Shown here one piece after another: positions 23,469 through 37,551 of a stretch of 64,000 nucleotides of DNA (positions within the stretch are counted from its first letter, which is position 1; each line of letters begins with the position of its first letter). Made by a program: the position numbers and the translations under genes. Under the pieces are notes generated by a model. The model was given only the letters and a program-made list of their open reading frames with translations. It ran no database searches and had not been told where the DNA came from. The stretch is from Guillardia theta CCMP2712 (lineage: Eukaryota; Cryptophyceae; Pyrenomonadales; Geminigeraceae). The DNA is taken from positions 1,073,806 to 1,137,805 of the forward strand of contig NW_005434666.1 of the NCBI RefSeq assembly GCF_000315625.1, read 5' to 3'.

Positions 23469-24311
23469 TTGATCCAATAAGAATATGCCCGGTCGAAACA
23501 ATTCACATACAAATCCGGCAGATTCTATCCAGTCAGGTATTCTAGCGAGAAGAATTCAAGTTTCCCGATGAGCTGCAACTGTTGCAGGAAATCCCTTCGC
23601 TCTCCCACCCTGCCCTCCTCTGCTCCTACTTGTTCCCTCTCGCTCGCCCCTGTTCTCCCTTGACCTCTCCCCTCCTCCTCTCTCTTCCTCTTGTTGTTCT
23701 CCTCGTCTTCCTCGTCCTCGTCGCCCTGCTTGTTGTCTTTGTTCGTCTTCGGTTCTTGCTGCTTCTCCCGCCTGCTTCAAGTTCAGCCAAGGATCTTGCG
23801 CGCCATTTTTGAACTGTCCACACCCTACCGCAGACTTCACCCTTATTGAGTGTTTGACTACCCCTTCAAATCTTCAATGTACCCCTTCTTAAAAGACTTC
23901 TTGGCTATGCTAATACCCCAATATGCCATGACCCCTACCCTCCCATTCTCGCTCTCTGTGCTGCAACCCCTTGTGTTCAGAGGGCGAAAGAAAAGAAAAA
24001 AAAGAACTGAAAAGAAAAGAAAAAGAAAAAAAGAAAGACATTGGAGAGGAGAGGACGGACGGAAATGGAGATATGGAAGGATTTGATACGGGAGGAGTGA
24101 GAGGAGAGGAGAGGAGCAGATCTGACGCAAGAGAACAGGAGCAAGCAAGAGAGGAGCAAGGGGAGAGCAGCAAGGATCGTTGTGCAAGTGTGGGATCGAG
24201 AGGGGATTGAAGCTAGCGAGGAGAACAAACCAGGAGGAACACAGCAGGTTGGTGGCAGCAAGGGCGTATCAGCGACAGGGGGGAGACGAGAGGAAAGATG
24301 ACAAGGTGAAG
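23469..24311. promoter_or_regulatory. Divergent upstream region, TACCCC words then purine-rich DNA
   Basis: 23620-23780 is pyrimidine-rich. 23820-23960 has CACCCTACC, ACTACCCC, GTACCCC and CCCCTACCC. 23990-24140 is strongly purine (AAAGAAAAAG, GGAGAGGAGAGG) just before the PROPPIN gene. No gene seen. Confidence 0.5.
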
Positions 24312-25634
24312 ATGGGATCTGGAGGTATAGATCTATCGCGGAACGCGACCAACGGGGTATTGTTTGTCGGCTTCAATCAGGATCAGAGCTGCTTCGCTGT
24401 CGGGTTTTCCGATGGCTTCAAGATCTTCAACTGCAACCCCTTCAAGGAGACGATCTCTCGCAAGCTTGACTGCGGGATCCGATACATCGAGATGCTCTTC
24501 CGATGCAACATCCTCGCGCTTGTCGGTACGCAGGAGGACGGTAAGTTCCCTCCCAACAAAGTGATCATCTGGGACGACCAGCGCCGCAAGGACATTGGAG
24601 AGCTGAGTTTCCGCCATGAAGTCAAGGCTGTTCGGCTTCGACGAGACAAGGTCGTTGTGATCCTGGAGTTCAAAGTTCTCGTCTACAAGTTCTCCGACCT
24701 CTCTCCCATCCTCGAGGTCGACACCGTCTCCAACCCCAAGGGCATCTGCGCTCTCTGCCCCAGCCCCAACAACACGGTCCTGGCATGCCCTGGCAGCCAT
24801 CGAGGGCACGTGCGGCTGGAGCTGATGGAGATGCACAAGACGTTCAACGTGCAGGCGCACAACTCTCCCCTTGGCTGTATGGCTCTCACGCTCGACGGGT
24901 CTCGACTAGCCACGGCCTCTGAGCGAGGAACCATCATTCGGGTCTTCGACACGCTTAGCGGGAAGCAGCTGCAGGAGGTGAGGAGGGGAGCAAGCGCGGC
25001 TGAGATCAGCTCGCTCGCGTTCGACCACAAGTGCTCCCTCCTCTCTTGCTCCAGCGTTAGGGGAACCGTCCATGTCTTCACTCTGGTAGACGCCCCATCA
25101 GCACCGACGTCATCGGAGAACAGCTCGGAGGAACGAGCCGGAGCTGCTCACCAGGTGGTCAAGTCGGGTTGATGTGAACTCAGCTGATCTTGCGAGTAGA
25201 CCAACAACTGCCGATCAAGCCTGTCTTTCATGGGCAGCATGGTGACTTACTTCAACTCCGAGTGGAGCTTTGCAAAGTGATTTCTTGCTTGTTGCTGCCA
25301 TGCAACTGGAACTGAAGGAAGAACAGCAGCTGACGTGTGCTGTGCCAACAGGTTTCGTCTCCCTATAGGAGACGGGCACACCATCTGCTCGTTTGCGTCG
25401 GAAAAGAACTCCATCCTAGTCGTGACGGCCACCGGCCATCTCTACATGTGTGAGTTCAAACCCGAGGGTCCTCCAGGGCAGGTAGGCGACGAGGCCGACG
25501 GTCAGGGGAGTGAGTTTGAGATGACTTTGCTGCAGGAGTGCGAGGCTACGTGGAGCCGCTCGTTCTTGCCGGAGGAAGTTCAATCTCAGTCGGAACTTGG
25601 TGAAGGGACGGTTGATGAGGTTGTAGGGAACTGA
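24312..25634 (+). CDS. PROPPIN (Atg18/WIPI family) seven-bladed beta-propeller
   Basis: Phosphoinositide-binding autophagy/endosome effector. Exons 24312-25154, 25200-25276, 25352-25634; 400 aa. The fold starts VLFVGFNQDQSCFAVGF; the lipid-binding motif appears as EVRRGASAAEISSLAFD (family FRRG/LRRG), about residues 222-226. This is followed by RGTVHVFTL and, after a Ser-rich insert, YFNSEWSFAKFRLP, the conserved blade-7 segment (SSEWSFAQFR in animals and fungi). The acidic C-terminus is unique. PI3P or PI(3,5)P2 binding is inferred from the RRG motif. The start is the ATG immediately before the first beta strand; the frame is open further upstream but the residues there are not propeller-like. 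Confidence 0.93.
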
Positions 25635-25769
25635 TCTCGTCTGTCAGAATTGCAAGAAGGGGATATGCTGCCGCTCGACACCTGAAGATCTTCTGTGTAT
25701 TCATTGATATCTTTACCATTTTAATGCATTCAAACACGTGTAGTTTACACTTCGCCCTCGCTCGCCCTA

Positions 25770-27058
25770 CTACTGGCGATTGAAGACAGCTTCCAAATAA
25801 CTTCCATCCCTCGCATCTTGCACCCTCGCCTGCATCAGTGTAAATGACAGATCTTAGTGGAAGCGCAAAGGAGGGAAAGACTCACGTCGAGCTCGTCTAC
25901 GTCTTTGTTCGGGCTCGAGACTATCAACTTCGTCATCCTATCACTCACCTCCCTGCTCCTCGTCACCTGCTGCATACGGTTGACGACTGTCACCCGCATA
26001 GCTTCCCCCGTAGGAAGTTTCAACGTCCTTCTGCTTCATCTGCTCGTGTACGTCATCGGGCCAGCCCTCCCTCCCCCTTTCCCTCACCCCATCGCTGCTG
26101 CTCAGCTCCTTAAGGTACCTCTTGGCACTCTCAAGCTGCAGGCTGTAGGGCCCCTGTCCTCGTCGACAAGATCAGTGGAAGTGACAGGAGCAGCAAGTCA
26201 GACCATCTCTCCGCGCAACTGGTTGTGACCCTCCCTGCTGCTCTCAGATCCTCTGCTGAGAGGGAATGAGTGGAGTATCATCTTCTGGCACAACCCTTCC
26301 TCCTCTCACCTCAGCCCGTAAACCGCTTCCACATAGCTCCTTGATCTTCGCTGGAAGTTTTGATCGTTGAGACTCTTGGCCTCCAACTTCCGCCGAGCTT
26401 CACGCTTGAGATGCTGAGTAGCTTCTGGTTGAATGGGTCGTGATCTTTCCTCTCTCGCGTCTCGATCAGCTTCCTCGGCATGATCCACCCGTTGTGTCTT
26501 CCCCTCATTAGCCTCGTCTTCTCCTTTCTGCCCATGAGCAACTTTCTGACGGATGAGCTCCTGCAGCCGGGAGTACTCCAGTTCCTTGGAATGAAAATCT
26601 TTCAGAGCATCCCTCAGAGTCCCTCTCTCTTGCTGCAGCTCACGACCGAGTTCGTCCGCATGCTTGACGATCTCCGTCATTTCCCTCGCCCCCAGCTTCG
26701 TCTGCTCCCCTGATGTCTCTTTCTGCTCTCCTTCCGCATGCTGGCGATTGTCCCCGTCTCCCACCACCTTCATCGCACGTGACGAAGAAGTCGCCTTGGG
26801 AGGTTCGAAGCCGAAGCGGAGCAGCTCATCGTGGGCTCTTGCTTCGGAGAGCCGCTGCATGTATGCCTTGCGCCTCAAGGCTTCAGCAGCGACTTGGGTC
26901 GACGACTTCTTTGCCAGCGCCCCACGGAATTCTCTCTGCAGTTCACCCTGCTGCAGCAAAGCTCTTTCTGAGCCGACTGCATCTTTCATCATGTAGACAC
27001 AAACGATTGCTGCTGTGCAGATTAATGCTGAATTCAGTGCAAGTCTGCAAGGTGTCAT
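25770..27058 (-). CDS. Membrane-anchored coiled-coil protein of unknown function
   Basis: Six exons in phase: 26310-27058, 26204-26255, 26088-26153, 25967-26039, 25886-25920, 25770-25829; introns 46-56 nt; 344 aa. Residues about 8-26 are a single N-terminal membrane segment (LALNSALICTAAIVCVYMM). Most of the rest is charged coiled coil (HADELGRELQQERG; EYSRLQELIRQKVAHGQ). The first exon could end at a stop at 26306, but the donor at 26309 continues the frame through five further consistent exons ending YLEAVFNRQ. No domain is recognised. Convergent with the PROPPIN gene (135 bp between stops). Confidence 0.68.
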
Positions 27059-27957
27059 GGGTAAGTTTATCAACACTTCAACTCAACCAGCCAAAACCTG
27101 AAATAACTCATTCTTTTCTCTGCCAAAACTTATCAACAAGAATATGGATGGAAGAATGTAATGACTTACCTTTGCGCTGCTGTAAAATGAAAGATCCTTG
27201 AAGTTCTGGGGCGACATCATGAAACATTCCTGTCAGGCATAGCGAGGAATATCAGAAGGGCTGTCAGACTTGCATTCAATTCAAAAATCTTCACCAGACG
27301 GTGTTTCCATTCTGCCGAATCTTGGATGTCTTGGGATTCAACTATTTCATCAGACCCTGCTAGACTCAAGGTAAATTCGACAACTTTCAGCGAGAAGCTA
27401 CCCGTTCATTCACAGTGTAGATGCACGTCATTCTTTCATGACAGCTACCACCATCATATTCTTCCATCTTCGTGATTGTGATCATCCTCTTCTCCTTCAC
27501 AGAACTTTTCTATCCTGCCCAGCACTAATGTATATGGAGCTTGAAAATTGGTTGGAACCTGGGTCTTCCCTGGTCTTTCAACACACCGCTTCATCTGCAG
27601 CTTGCTCACAACTCGTTTCATCATATTCGATAATACAAAATATTCTCCTCGCTCACTCAGTATCTTCTCCTCCTCCTCTCGCCATCTCCATCTCCTCGCT
27701 CTTCCATATCCTCGACATTATTGTCTCTATTTCCGCGCGATTTCGGCCGGGTTGATTTGCGGGTTGATGGGGGATGAGGGCAACTTGATACCCACCCTGA
27801 CTACTGAGTTACATACGAGGGGTAGTATTCATTGTGTGGGTCACTACCCATATTTTAGAGAGGATTTCCGGGGGTATATTAACGGGTACCTTTGCCACCC
27901 TTGATTGGACTAATGGAATGAGGGGTACTGGCCTCAAGGGTCATTCGAAGGGACGCC
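27059..27957. promoter_or_regulatory. Upstream/intergenic region
   Basis: 27380-27730 is pyrimidine-rich. 27765-27940 has GGGGTAG, GGGTATATT and GGGGTACT words on the plus strand. I see no gene with support. Confidence 0.45.
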
Positions 27958-28566
27958 ATGCATCAGAAGCTGTGGGCGCCGAACAGGCCGCCATCGATCT
28001 TCTCGTCCATGGCCTCGTCGAACCCTGGACTCCAGCGCCTCGCCAATGTCAGACAACAGCATGCTGAGATTCTTCACTCCTCTCTTCCTCCTCTCCCGAC
28101 CTTTCTGTTCCACTCCTCCTGACCTCACCTCTGACTGATCGTTTGATGTCCTTCTCAATTCATAATCTCCTGTTGTTGCCTCTTCTCCTCCTCTTTCCCC
28201 TCTCTCTTTCTCTATCTCTATTTCTGTCTCTCTCCTCCCCCTTTCCTCTTTCTCTTTCTCTTTCTCTATCTCTGTCCCTCCCCTCCCCCTTTCCTCTCTC
28301 GCCTCTATATCACTCTACTGTGTTGTCATCCTGCCCATCCTCTCTTTCCCCCCGCTCTCTCATCTTATCCCCCAGCTCGCCCCTACCTCAACGATGATCG
28401 CACCCCAGCTCATGCTTGTCTTCTCCCATTCTTTCTCTCGTACTTATGACACCATGTGTCTGACATGCTCCTGCAGGAAACCGACAACGTGCACAGCCAT
28501 GCCGCAGGATCTGCCAAGGCCAAGGCGAACAAGACTTCTCGATGGAACGACTTTTGGAACAAGTGA
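27958..28566 (+). CDS. Possible small gene (weak model)
   Basis: The end is fairly convincing: after an acceptor at 28475-28476, exon 28477-28566 encodes 29 residues ending KTSRWNDFWNK and a stop, placed tail-to-tail with the AAA+ gene. An upstream open segment from ATG 27958 (MHQKLWAPNRPPSIFSSMAS…QRLANVRQQHAE) is plausible coding but the donor is unclear; GTCAGA at about 28048 would give an intron of roughly 430 nt, unusual here. The intervening DNA (28080-28440) is mostly CT-rich. Function unknown. Confidence 0.33.
28185..28300. repeat. CT-rich microsatellite-like tract
   Basis: Interrupted (CTCTTT)n and (CTCCCC)n tracts, pyrimidine on the plus strand, with two similar sub-blocks of about 60 bp (TCTCTTTCTC… CCCCTTTCCTC). 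Confidence 0.85.
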
Positions 28567-28620
28567 ATGACAGTGTGTTCATATACATGCTTGTGAGGCT
28601 CCTCCATTAAAGTTGAGTTG

Positions 28621-31600
28621 CTACCGCTCTGCTCCTTCATCCTGCGTCTGCCAGAGCTTCATCGGGTGCTGGATCTCAGCTCCTCGTAGTGAGGGTCTGG
28701 CATGGAGGAGAGCGCGGTGGACGTGCTCTGTGCTAACTCTGAGGTCCGACACCTGCTTCCCCTTCCCCATGGCTTCTCTGAGAGGTCAGCATCAGTGTCC
28801 TTCAATCTCCTCCTCTCCTGCCAACCTGATGGCGATCAAAGCGCTCTCTTGGCAGAAGAGCTGCAGATCTGCAAAGGAGAAGCCGTCCATGGCGCTAGCT
28901 AGAGACCATAAGAACTCCTCGCTCCTTACTTCCTCCTCTGCCTGGATCTCTCCGAACCCGAAGCTAGTCAGATCTTTGTCTGTCTGCCTCCTGTCCTCCC
29001 CGTCTTCGCTTCTCCTCCCCATCCTTGCCCGCAAGTACTGATGTCGAGACTGGGCATTAGGAGGAGGAACCAGGATATGGTGCTCGAGACGGCCCGGGCG
29101 CAGGAGAGCAGAGTCGATGACGTGGGGACGAGAAGAAGCGCCAAGGAGAATAACCTGGGGGAACATGAGCAGCAGGCGAGAACATTTCTTGTTTGACCGG
29201 GTGATCCTTGCTGGTCTTCATGCCGTCCATCTCGATGAGCAGCTGCGACAGCACGCGATCCAACACCCTGTACCAGGCTCAGCTGCCCTGCAGCTCCTCC
29301 GAGCCCCACGAGGCCACCGATCCGACGAGTCGGCGTTGCTGCGAGGGGGAGCGATTGTGTCAATCTTGTTCAGGATGTCAGGAGGAAGGGGAGGAGACGA
29401 AGAAGGAACCTGATCTATGAAGAGGATGCAAGGAGCACAACTTCTCGCCTGCCTCTCGTCAACAACGAGCAGTACAACCTCATGCTCGCCTGGTCGAACA
29501 GCCGCGAGATCGCACGTTCGCTGCTCCCGACGATTGAGTTGATCAGATCAGTTCCCTGTCAGCTCTCTCAACCAACCTACTCCTCCAGTTGTTGTTGTTC
29601 TCTGACTTATTCAACTCACCCGAACATGCAGAAAGTTGGCGACGGGCGCTGCCTCCATGGCAAGAGCCATCGCTGCCCCAACAAGTCAGCCTCCTTGGCT
29701 AAACCTCCTACATGTTGACCTGCTGCTGTCTTTCCCGTCCCGGGTGGGCCGTAGAGCAAGATACCCCGAGGAGGGTCGATGCCGAGGGACAAGTACCTCT
29801 CACGTTCAGCCAGCGACTGACAAGGAGCAAGGGCATCACAAATACTTGACAACCAGCCCAGGTAGCTCACTTTGATCAAACACGTGTACAAGGAAGATTT
29901 CACCTCTTCCATCCCAACCAAGAACTTCCACGGCAATACAGAGATTTGGACTGCCTATTGGAGGTTGGCAGTGAGTTACAAGAGAAAACAGTTTGTAGTA
30001 GTCCAACCGTCGCTCGGTCTCGTAACAGCGCAGGTCGAACATCTCTCATCACTTGGAGAAAATGCTCCAGTTTCAATGTTTCATCCTCTGCACCCGCTTC
30101 CTGAAACAAGGTATCAAGAAATCATATGAGCATCGGTAATGCATTCAAGATTGGATGTGTCAGTGCATGATGTTGACACGCGTGTACATGCATGACATTA
30201 TTTCACAGTCATACACCATGAGTAACCTTTCGTTCGCTGATGACGCCAACCACTTTGGTGAGAACAAGTTTGAGATCCGCTCCCGTGTATCTTGACTGAG
30301 TCAATACCAAATCAGATGGAAAGAAGACAATTTCACCCGTGAGCCCTGTCTGCGACTTCCTTTAGCGTTTCTTCCTCTGATTTGCGATTGTTGTCGTTCT
30401 TGTTTGAAAATTTTCTGCAGCCAGCTGAGTACGAGGAAATGAGCAAGAAAAGATGACCTGGTAAGGACTCTCAAAATGTCTTGCCTTGCTTGAGAAGTCG
30501 GAACGGGGAGGGGCAACTGAAGTTGAGCAGGTCAGAGAAGCACAAAGTTATCCACATTAACAACTATACCCATGATTCCAGTCGGCCAGCAGATATAATC
30601 TGTTCATCGAGGACATCAAAGCGATTGGTCGCTCCGATTACAAACAGTTTCTTCTTAGACAGGTCCACGTTGTTTCGCACAGATTCCAGACAGCAAAGGA
30701 GGCAATGCGCAGCTCGTTGCTCAACCTGTAAAATGTTGTGAGATGAGATACACGCTACATAATTTCTCTCACTTTGTCTCCTTCATTCGATGGTCTGCTG
30801 CCGATTGCATCGATCTGTACCAGTTGCCTCACTTATCAACAAACACCAACAAGTTGCTCGCACTTCGTCGATGAAGAGGATGCAGGGACAAGCTTCTAAC
30901 GCCTTCTTGAACAAGGATATGATCCTCCCTTCCGTTGCACCTTGATCAGCAGCAAACATTTCCGTCGCATTCGCCTTCGTCTCTATCAAAAAGAACATTC
31001 CTCCTCCATTTCATCACCTTGATGCTGCGATAAGGGGAGTATCGAAGTACAGCGTTGACAAAGCTTGTCTTCCCGACTCCAGATGGCCCATACACTATCA
31101 TCCCACACACCTTTCGAGCACCTGGCATGCAAGTGAATGCCGAGGAAATCAGACTGAAGCGGGTACGACCAGACAAACCTTTCAGGTGCGGAGTGAAACA
31201 TTCTTGTATCGTAGTGCAGGCCTGACTCAGCTGATGGGTGACCTGCACGCTTGTATGAGAGAGGATGCAGCAATGGGAGGGAGAGGATACTCCTCCGATC
31301 TCCTGCGCTGCTTGATGAATCCAGGCGGACAGCATCTCACAGGTTACATCTGAATTATGTGCCCATTCATTGTCTTCAGCCTCCGATGGAGGTTTTGTGC
31401 TGGTCGAAGCAACAAAGAAGAGGGTGTCTTCGTTGACGTGACATGCATGAGAGGTGATGTCACTCTCACAAAACTCGAATGTCTTGATGATAGACATCAA
31501 AGCATAAGTCGATCTTTGTTTCACATCCAAGAAATCTCACCTGTATTTCGGGGTGAAACTCGATCGCATCGATGGCACAAACAAACTCTTGCCCTCCGAT

Positions 31601-32225
31601 GCTGCTGCGAACAGACATTCCTTCACTCCAGACCTGCATGGCATTCCCATCAACCTCATTCCAACACTTGACAAGAAGCCGCGTCAACTGCCCCTACCTT
31701 GCCTGTGAATGCCGACCGGACAACTGGCATGACACACACAGGTTTCAGCTTACATTCGACATCCATGCGCAGGTCCTTTGAAGATTCGAAGGTAAGACAT
31801 ACTGATATCCTCTTGGCAACTGCAATCTTGTCTCTCGAGCATCCGTGTGGGAATATCATGAGTTTTGCTGGGAAAACATGACATTGCAAGTTGAAAGCAG
31901 CACATTCGGAGATCCAACATTTCTCAGCCAGCATCTTTCCGTCTTCACTGCATCGATGGACTTTGACTCTCTTCATGAGACGAGCAACGATTGGTCTGAC
32001 TGCTTTTCTCGCTCGCATCCACACGAAAGATCCAAACTTCAGTTCTTCCTCCGATCCTGTGATGAAGGGAACCTGGTCGTCAGAGGAGTCTCCGAGTGAA
32101 GAGGGGATCGAACTGTTCTCATCCTCCTTCAACAGTATGAGCGAAGGATCATCTGCCATGAACAGGGCGGGTGGGTAAGTTCGGGATCCCGCCATCCCCT
32201 CGGCAAGAAGGCTTTTTGCTGCCAT
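28621..32225 (-). CDS. Tandem (type II) AAA+ ATPase, Cdc48/AFG2/PEX1 class
   Basis: Twenty-one exons join in phase (first 31698-32225, last 28621-28777), 834 aa. An N-terminal domain (about 1-290) precedes two AAA+ modules. D1: Walker A GPSGVGKT (about 303-310), Walker B CILFIDEIDAIG, sensor [10 protein letters not shown], lid [15 protein letters not shown]2: [19 protein letters not shown] (about 572-579 for the P-loop), [13 protein letters not shown], Walker [49 protein letters not shown]. The D2 sensor region resembles PEX1 (ATSRPDLIDPALLRPGR), but overall length and N-domain fit AFG2 as well, so I leave the subfamily open. The catalytic Glu of D2 Walker B is Gln (residue 634, codon CAG before the donor at 29409). 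Intron 29449-29489 is GC-AG. The first ATG after an upstream in-frame region was chosen. Confidence 0.85.
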
Positions 32226-33131
32226 GATGCGCCCCGACAACCATACAAACTTTCAAACTTCACACTTTTGAACTTTGGACAAACAGAAGGTTTCAAACTT
32301 GCCGGGCTCCTCGAGGCTCCCCGCCGCCGCCAGAGGCTCGCCGGACGGCCCCGCCGCCGGGCTGCCGGAGCCTTTGAGGCGCGGCCCGGGCGGTGGCGCG
32401 GCATCCGATCTAGGCTCGACCCCGGAAGTACCCACAGACACTGCCAGGCTGAGAGTAGGCAATATTCCTTTACTCAAAGCAATATTCATCCTTCCCAAGT
32501 TCCATGCAGTTGAGAGTCGCAGGATCAGCGGTTGATGGCAACGGTTCAGTGCTGACTCGCGCCGGGTTCACGCCGGGTTGACGCTACCGGCGGCGTCGAC
32601 TCCCGGCGAAGCTCGGAGCCAACCCCTGTGAATCAGTGACTAGGTCAAGGCTGAGTCCCGTGGGGTCGGAGCGGGCCATGCGGCAGTGCGATCACAAAGT
32701 CGTCGCCGTCGCAGAGACCTCTGCTGTTCTGAAGTTGATCTTCCCCGCATGGCAGCTGCCGTTGAAACGAAGCCAGGGTCACTTGCGATCGGATCGAACT
32801 GCCTGCCATCTACTCACAGGCTGAATCGCATGGCGACTGCAAACAACCGGGTCAAATGGCATCATGAGGTGGTCAGCAGTGGCTGACTCAGGTAGCCACG
32901 GTCACGTCTCAGACCTGGTAACATCATAAGGGTTATGATGTTGATAGAGGAACATCAATTCTTTCAGCATTCTTGTATATGTGAGTGATTGTTGGATCAC
33001 AGCAACAGTGCAGATGCTGAAAACCCCCTGACTTGGTCATGCACATACCAGATTCACAACAAAGGCAAAAAAACAAATGAATTAAATTCGTTAGTTTATT
33101 GAAGCGGTCAGTAAGACAGGAAGCTAATTGC
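32226..33131. other. Intergenic region with a GC-rich patch
   Basis: 32250-32300 has repeated TTTCAAAC/CAAACTTT words. 32300-32420 is very GC-rich (CCGCCGCCG, GCGGCCCGGGCGG). 32540-32700 is a second GC-rich patch with CGCCGGGTT twice and ACTCCCGGCG. No gene recognised. Confidence 0.55.
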
Positions 33132-35605
<2,474 letters not shown>

Positions 35606-37477
35606 CTGTCTATCTGCCAGGCGGCTCATCAATGACGTCGCATTTGCCATTCGTTCATCACCCACTCTTCGGTCTACCCAGAAACTGGTAGGGATCAAGA
35701 CGTTCTCATGTGCTCCCATGACCATCGTGATAGACAAGAGCGCTGCACCGCACTCAAGGGATGAGGAAGGAAGCCTCCAACCCTTGTAACTTGCTGCTAG
35801 CTGTGCTGCATGGGTGATTGATTTGTGTGCCCATAGCAAAAGCAGCCGAGGTAGGTGAAGCTTGCTTCGTTTCGACCATCTCATAGTCGTCGTGCAAACT
35901 GAAGGACGGGAGTGATGACGAATTGCTCGATGATTTTGCAAAGAAACTCTCTTACTCAAAGGAAGAGGTGCGGGTCATTCACAAATGGTGATGAATGCAT
36001 TATCGTTCAAGATTGTGGCTCATTGGCTGTGAAAAGCTCCTCGAAGATGAACGGAGATATTCTGATAGAAGAGGTCTCGAGCAACAAGAATGAGAAGGTG
36101 GTTCGACATCAAAATAACATTTACATCATAACACTTACACAGATTAGGAGGATGAGGTTCACAAGCAACCTACATCTAGAACAAACAGAAGTTCGGCTCT
36201 TGAAAAGAGTGAATGATTCGGCTTCCAAGAAACAAGGCGATACAAGACAAAGTCAATTCGTTGCCGATCACGAATACGTCCCTTATGATTGCCTGAGGGT
36301 AACTATCGGAAGATGTTTCGCAGAAGTTCTCAATTATGTAACAGGGGATGCTGGTCTCGTTTGCTCTGCTTCCTTCCTTGAAGATAGAAGAGGTCAGCAC
36401 TCCCTTGGAAGGGGAGACGCTGACACAGGCACGATCAGCTGCCGTCTGCCAACATGCGCATCCTGATCGTGGGTAACCGTCTTCCTCTCTTACCCCCTGC
36501 TCCTCATTCATGGAACAGGCCTTGCCGGAGGAATGTTGCCAAGATTCGTTCACAGTCAGCTCAAAGGGGCCTCGGTAAGCCTGCAGAGCTGTAGTGACCC
36601 TCTCAGCCTACTTGTTTCAGTTAGATTGCGTTGAGATCGACGAGGCTGTTCGAGATGCAGCAGAAGAGTTCTTGGGCCTCGTGACTGGTCAGCTTCCTGA
36701 GGTCGATTTTCTCGATCGTGCTGAGTGATCTGCGCATCAAAGACGAGAAGCTGAAAGTTCACGTGGCCGACGGTCTGGATTTCGTGAAGGAGGTCGAACT
36801 TACCTTGCTATGGGGCTCTTCTAACATGACGTAAAGAGCGACGACCACACTTACAACCTGAGTATCATCGACGTCAATGCCTGCGACGAAGGTCCGACTT
36901 GTCGACATGGTGTCTGATACTCATGAGGGCACAGACACAACCCTGGAGGCTCCTCCGAGGCCGTTCGTCGAAGATGGCAAGCGCGATAGACTATTTTCTC
37001 GTTCCTTGACCATGCATCCTTGCAGACTTCGTTCGCCATCTTTCCAGAGTAACAAAGAAGCCGGGGGTTGCAGTTGTCAATGTGATCTGCTCCTCATCGT
37101 CTCTCCTCCAAGAGATTTTCGATCGTTTTCTTCGATTTTTCGACGACGTCCTCTACCTCAAAGTGAGCCTGTCGTTTATCTTTGCCATGATAACAGCTCT
37201 GGACAGGACCATTCACCCGATGCCGATGAGAATTACGTTGTCTTGCTCCTGAACGGGCCCTCCAGTCAGTGGAACTTCAACGTTGGGAGCGAATCCGTGA
37301 GCGAATCTCTGGGCAATTCCATGAGCTGATGATTTCTGGCAGGCGATCGTCGATCGCGTTGAGCAATTGGAGAAGATCTTCGTCGCCATGCGACAGTTCG
37401 GGCTGACCGGGAGAACGAGAAGAGAGTTAAAAAGGCACGTGAGACTCCTGTCACCCTCCTCCTTGAAGGAAACCTAG
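35606..37477 (+). CDS. METTL13-type (spermidine-synthase fold) methyltransferase; 5' end unresolved
   Basis: SAM-dependent methyltransferase resembling the C-terminal half of METTL13 (eEF1A methyltransferase in animals; substrate here inferred). Exons that join in phase: 35606-35687, 35734-35785, 35837-35850, 35887-35967, 36047-36337, 36384-36392, 36439-36472, 36519-36574, 36621-36687, 36743-36792, 36837-36891, 36935-36976, 37026-37162, 37207-37296, 37343-37477. Motif I is MRILIVG|GLAGGMLPRFVHSQ, then LDCVEIDEAVRDAA, the KVHVADGLDFVKE loop, SIIDVNACDE, APPRPFVED and KPGVAVVNVICSSSSLL. The middle has RRMRFTSNLHLEQTEV and DHEYVPYDCL, as in METTL13. Intron 36977-37025 is GC-AG (donor GCAAGC). 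A 9-nt microexon (36384-36392) is possible, or a single 101-nt intron. No start codon was located, so an upstream exon is missing from this model. Confidence 0.78.
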
Positions 37478-37551
37478 ATTACAAACTTCTCACGCTCTGG
37501 ACCAGCCCCGATCACCTGTCCATACTAGATGGATTTGATACTCGTCATCTA

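Noticed and set aside
32300-32420. GC-rich patches as coding exons
   Set aside because: Several frames are open at once, as expected from composition, and none gives recognisable or phase-consistent exons.
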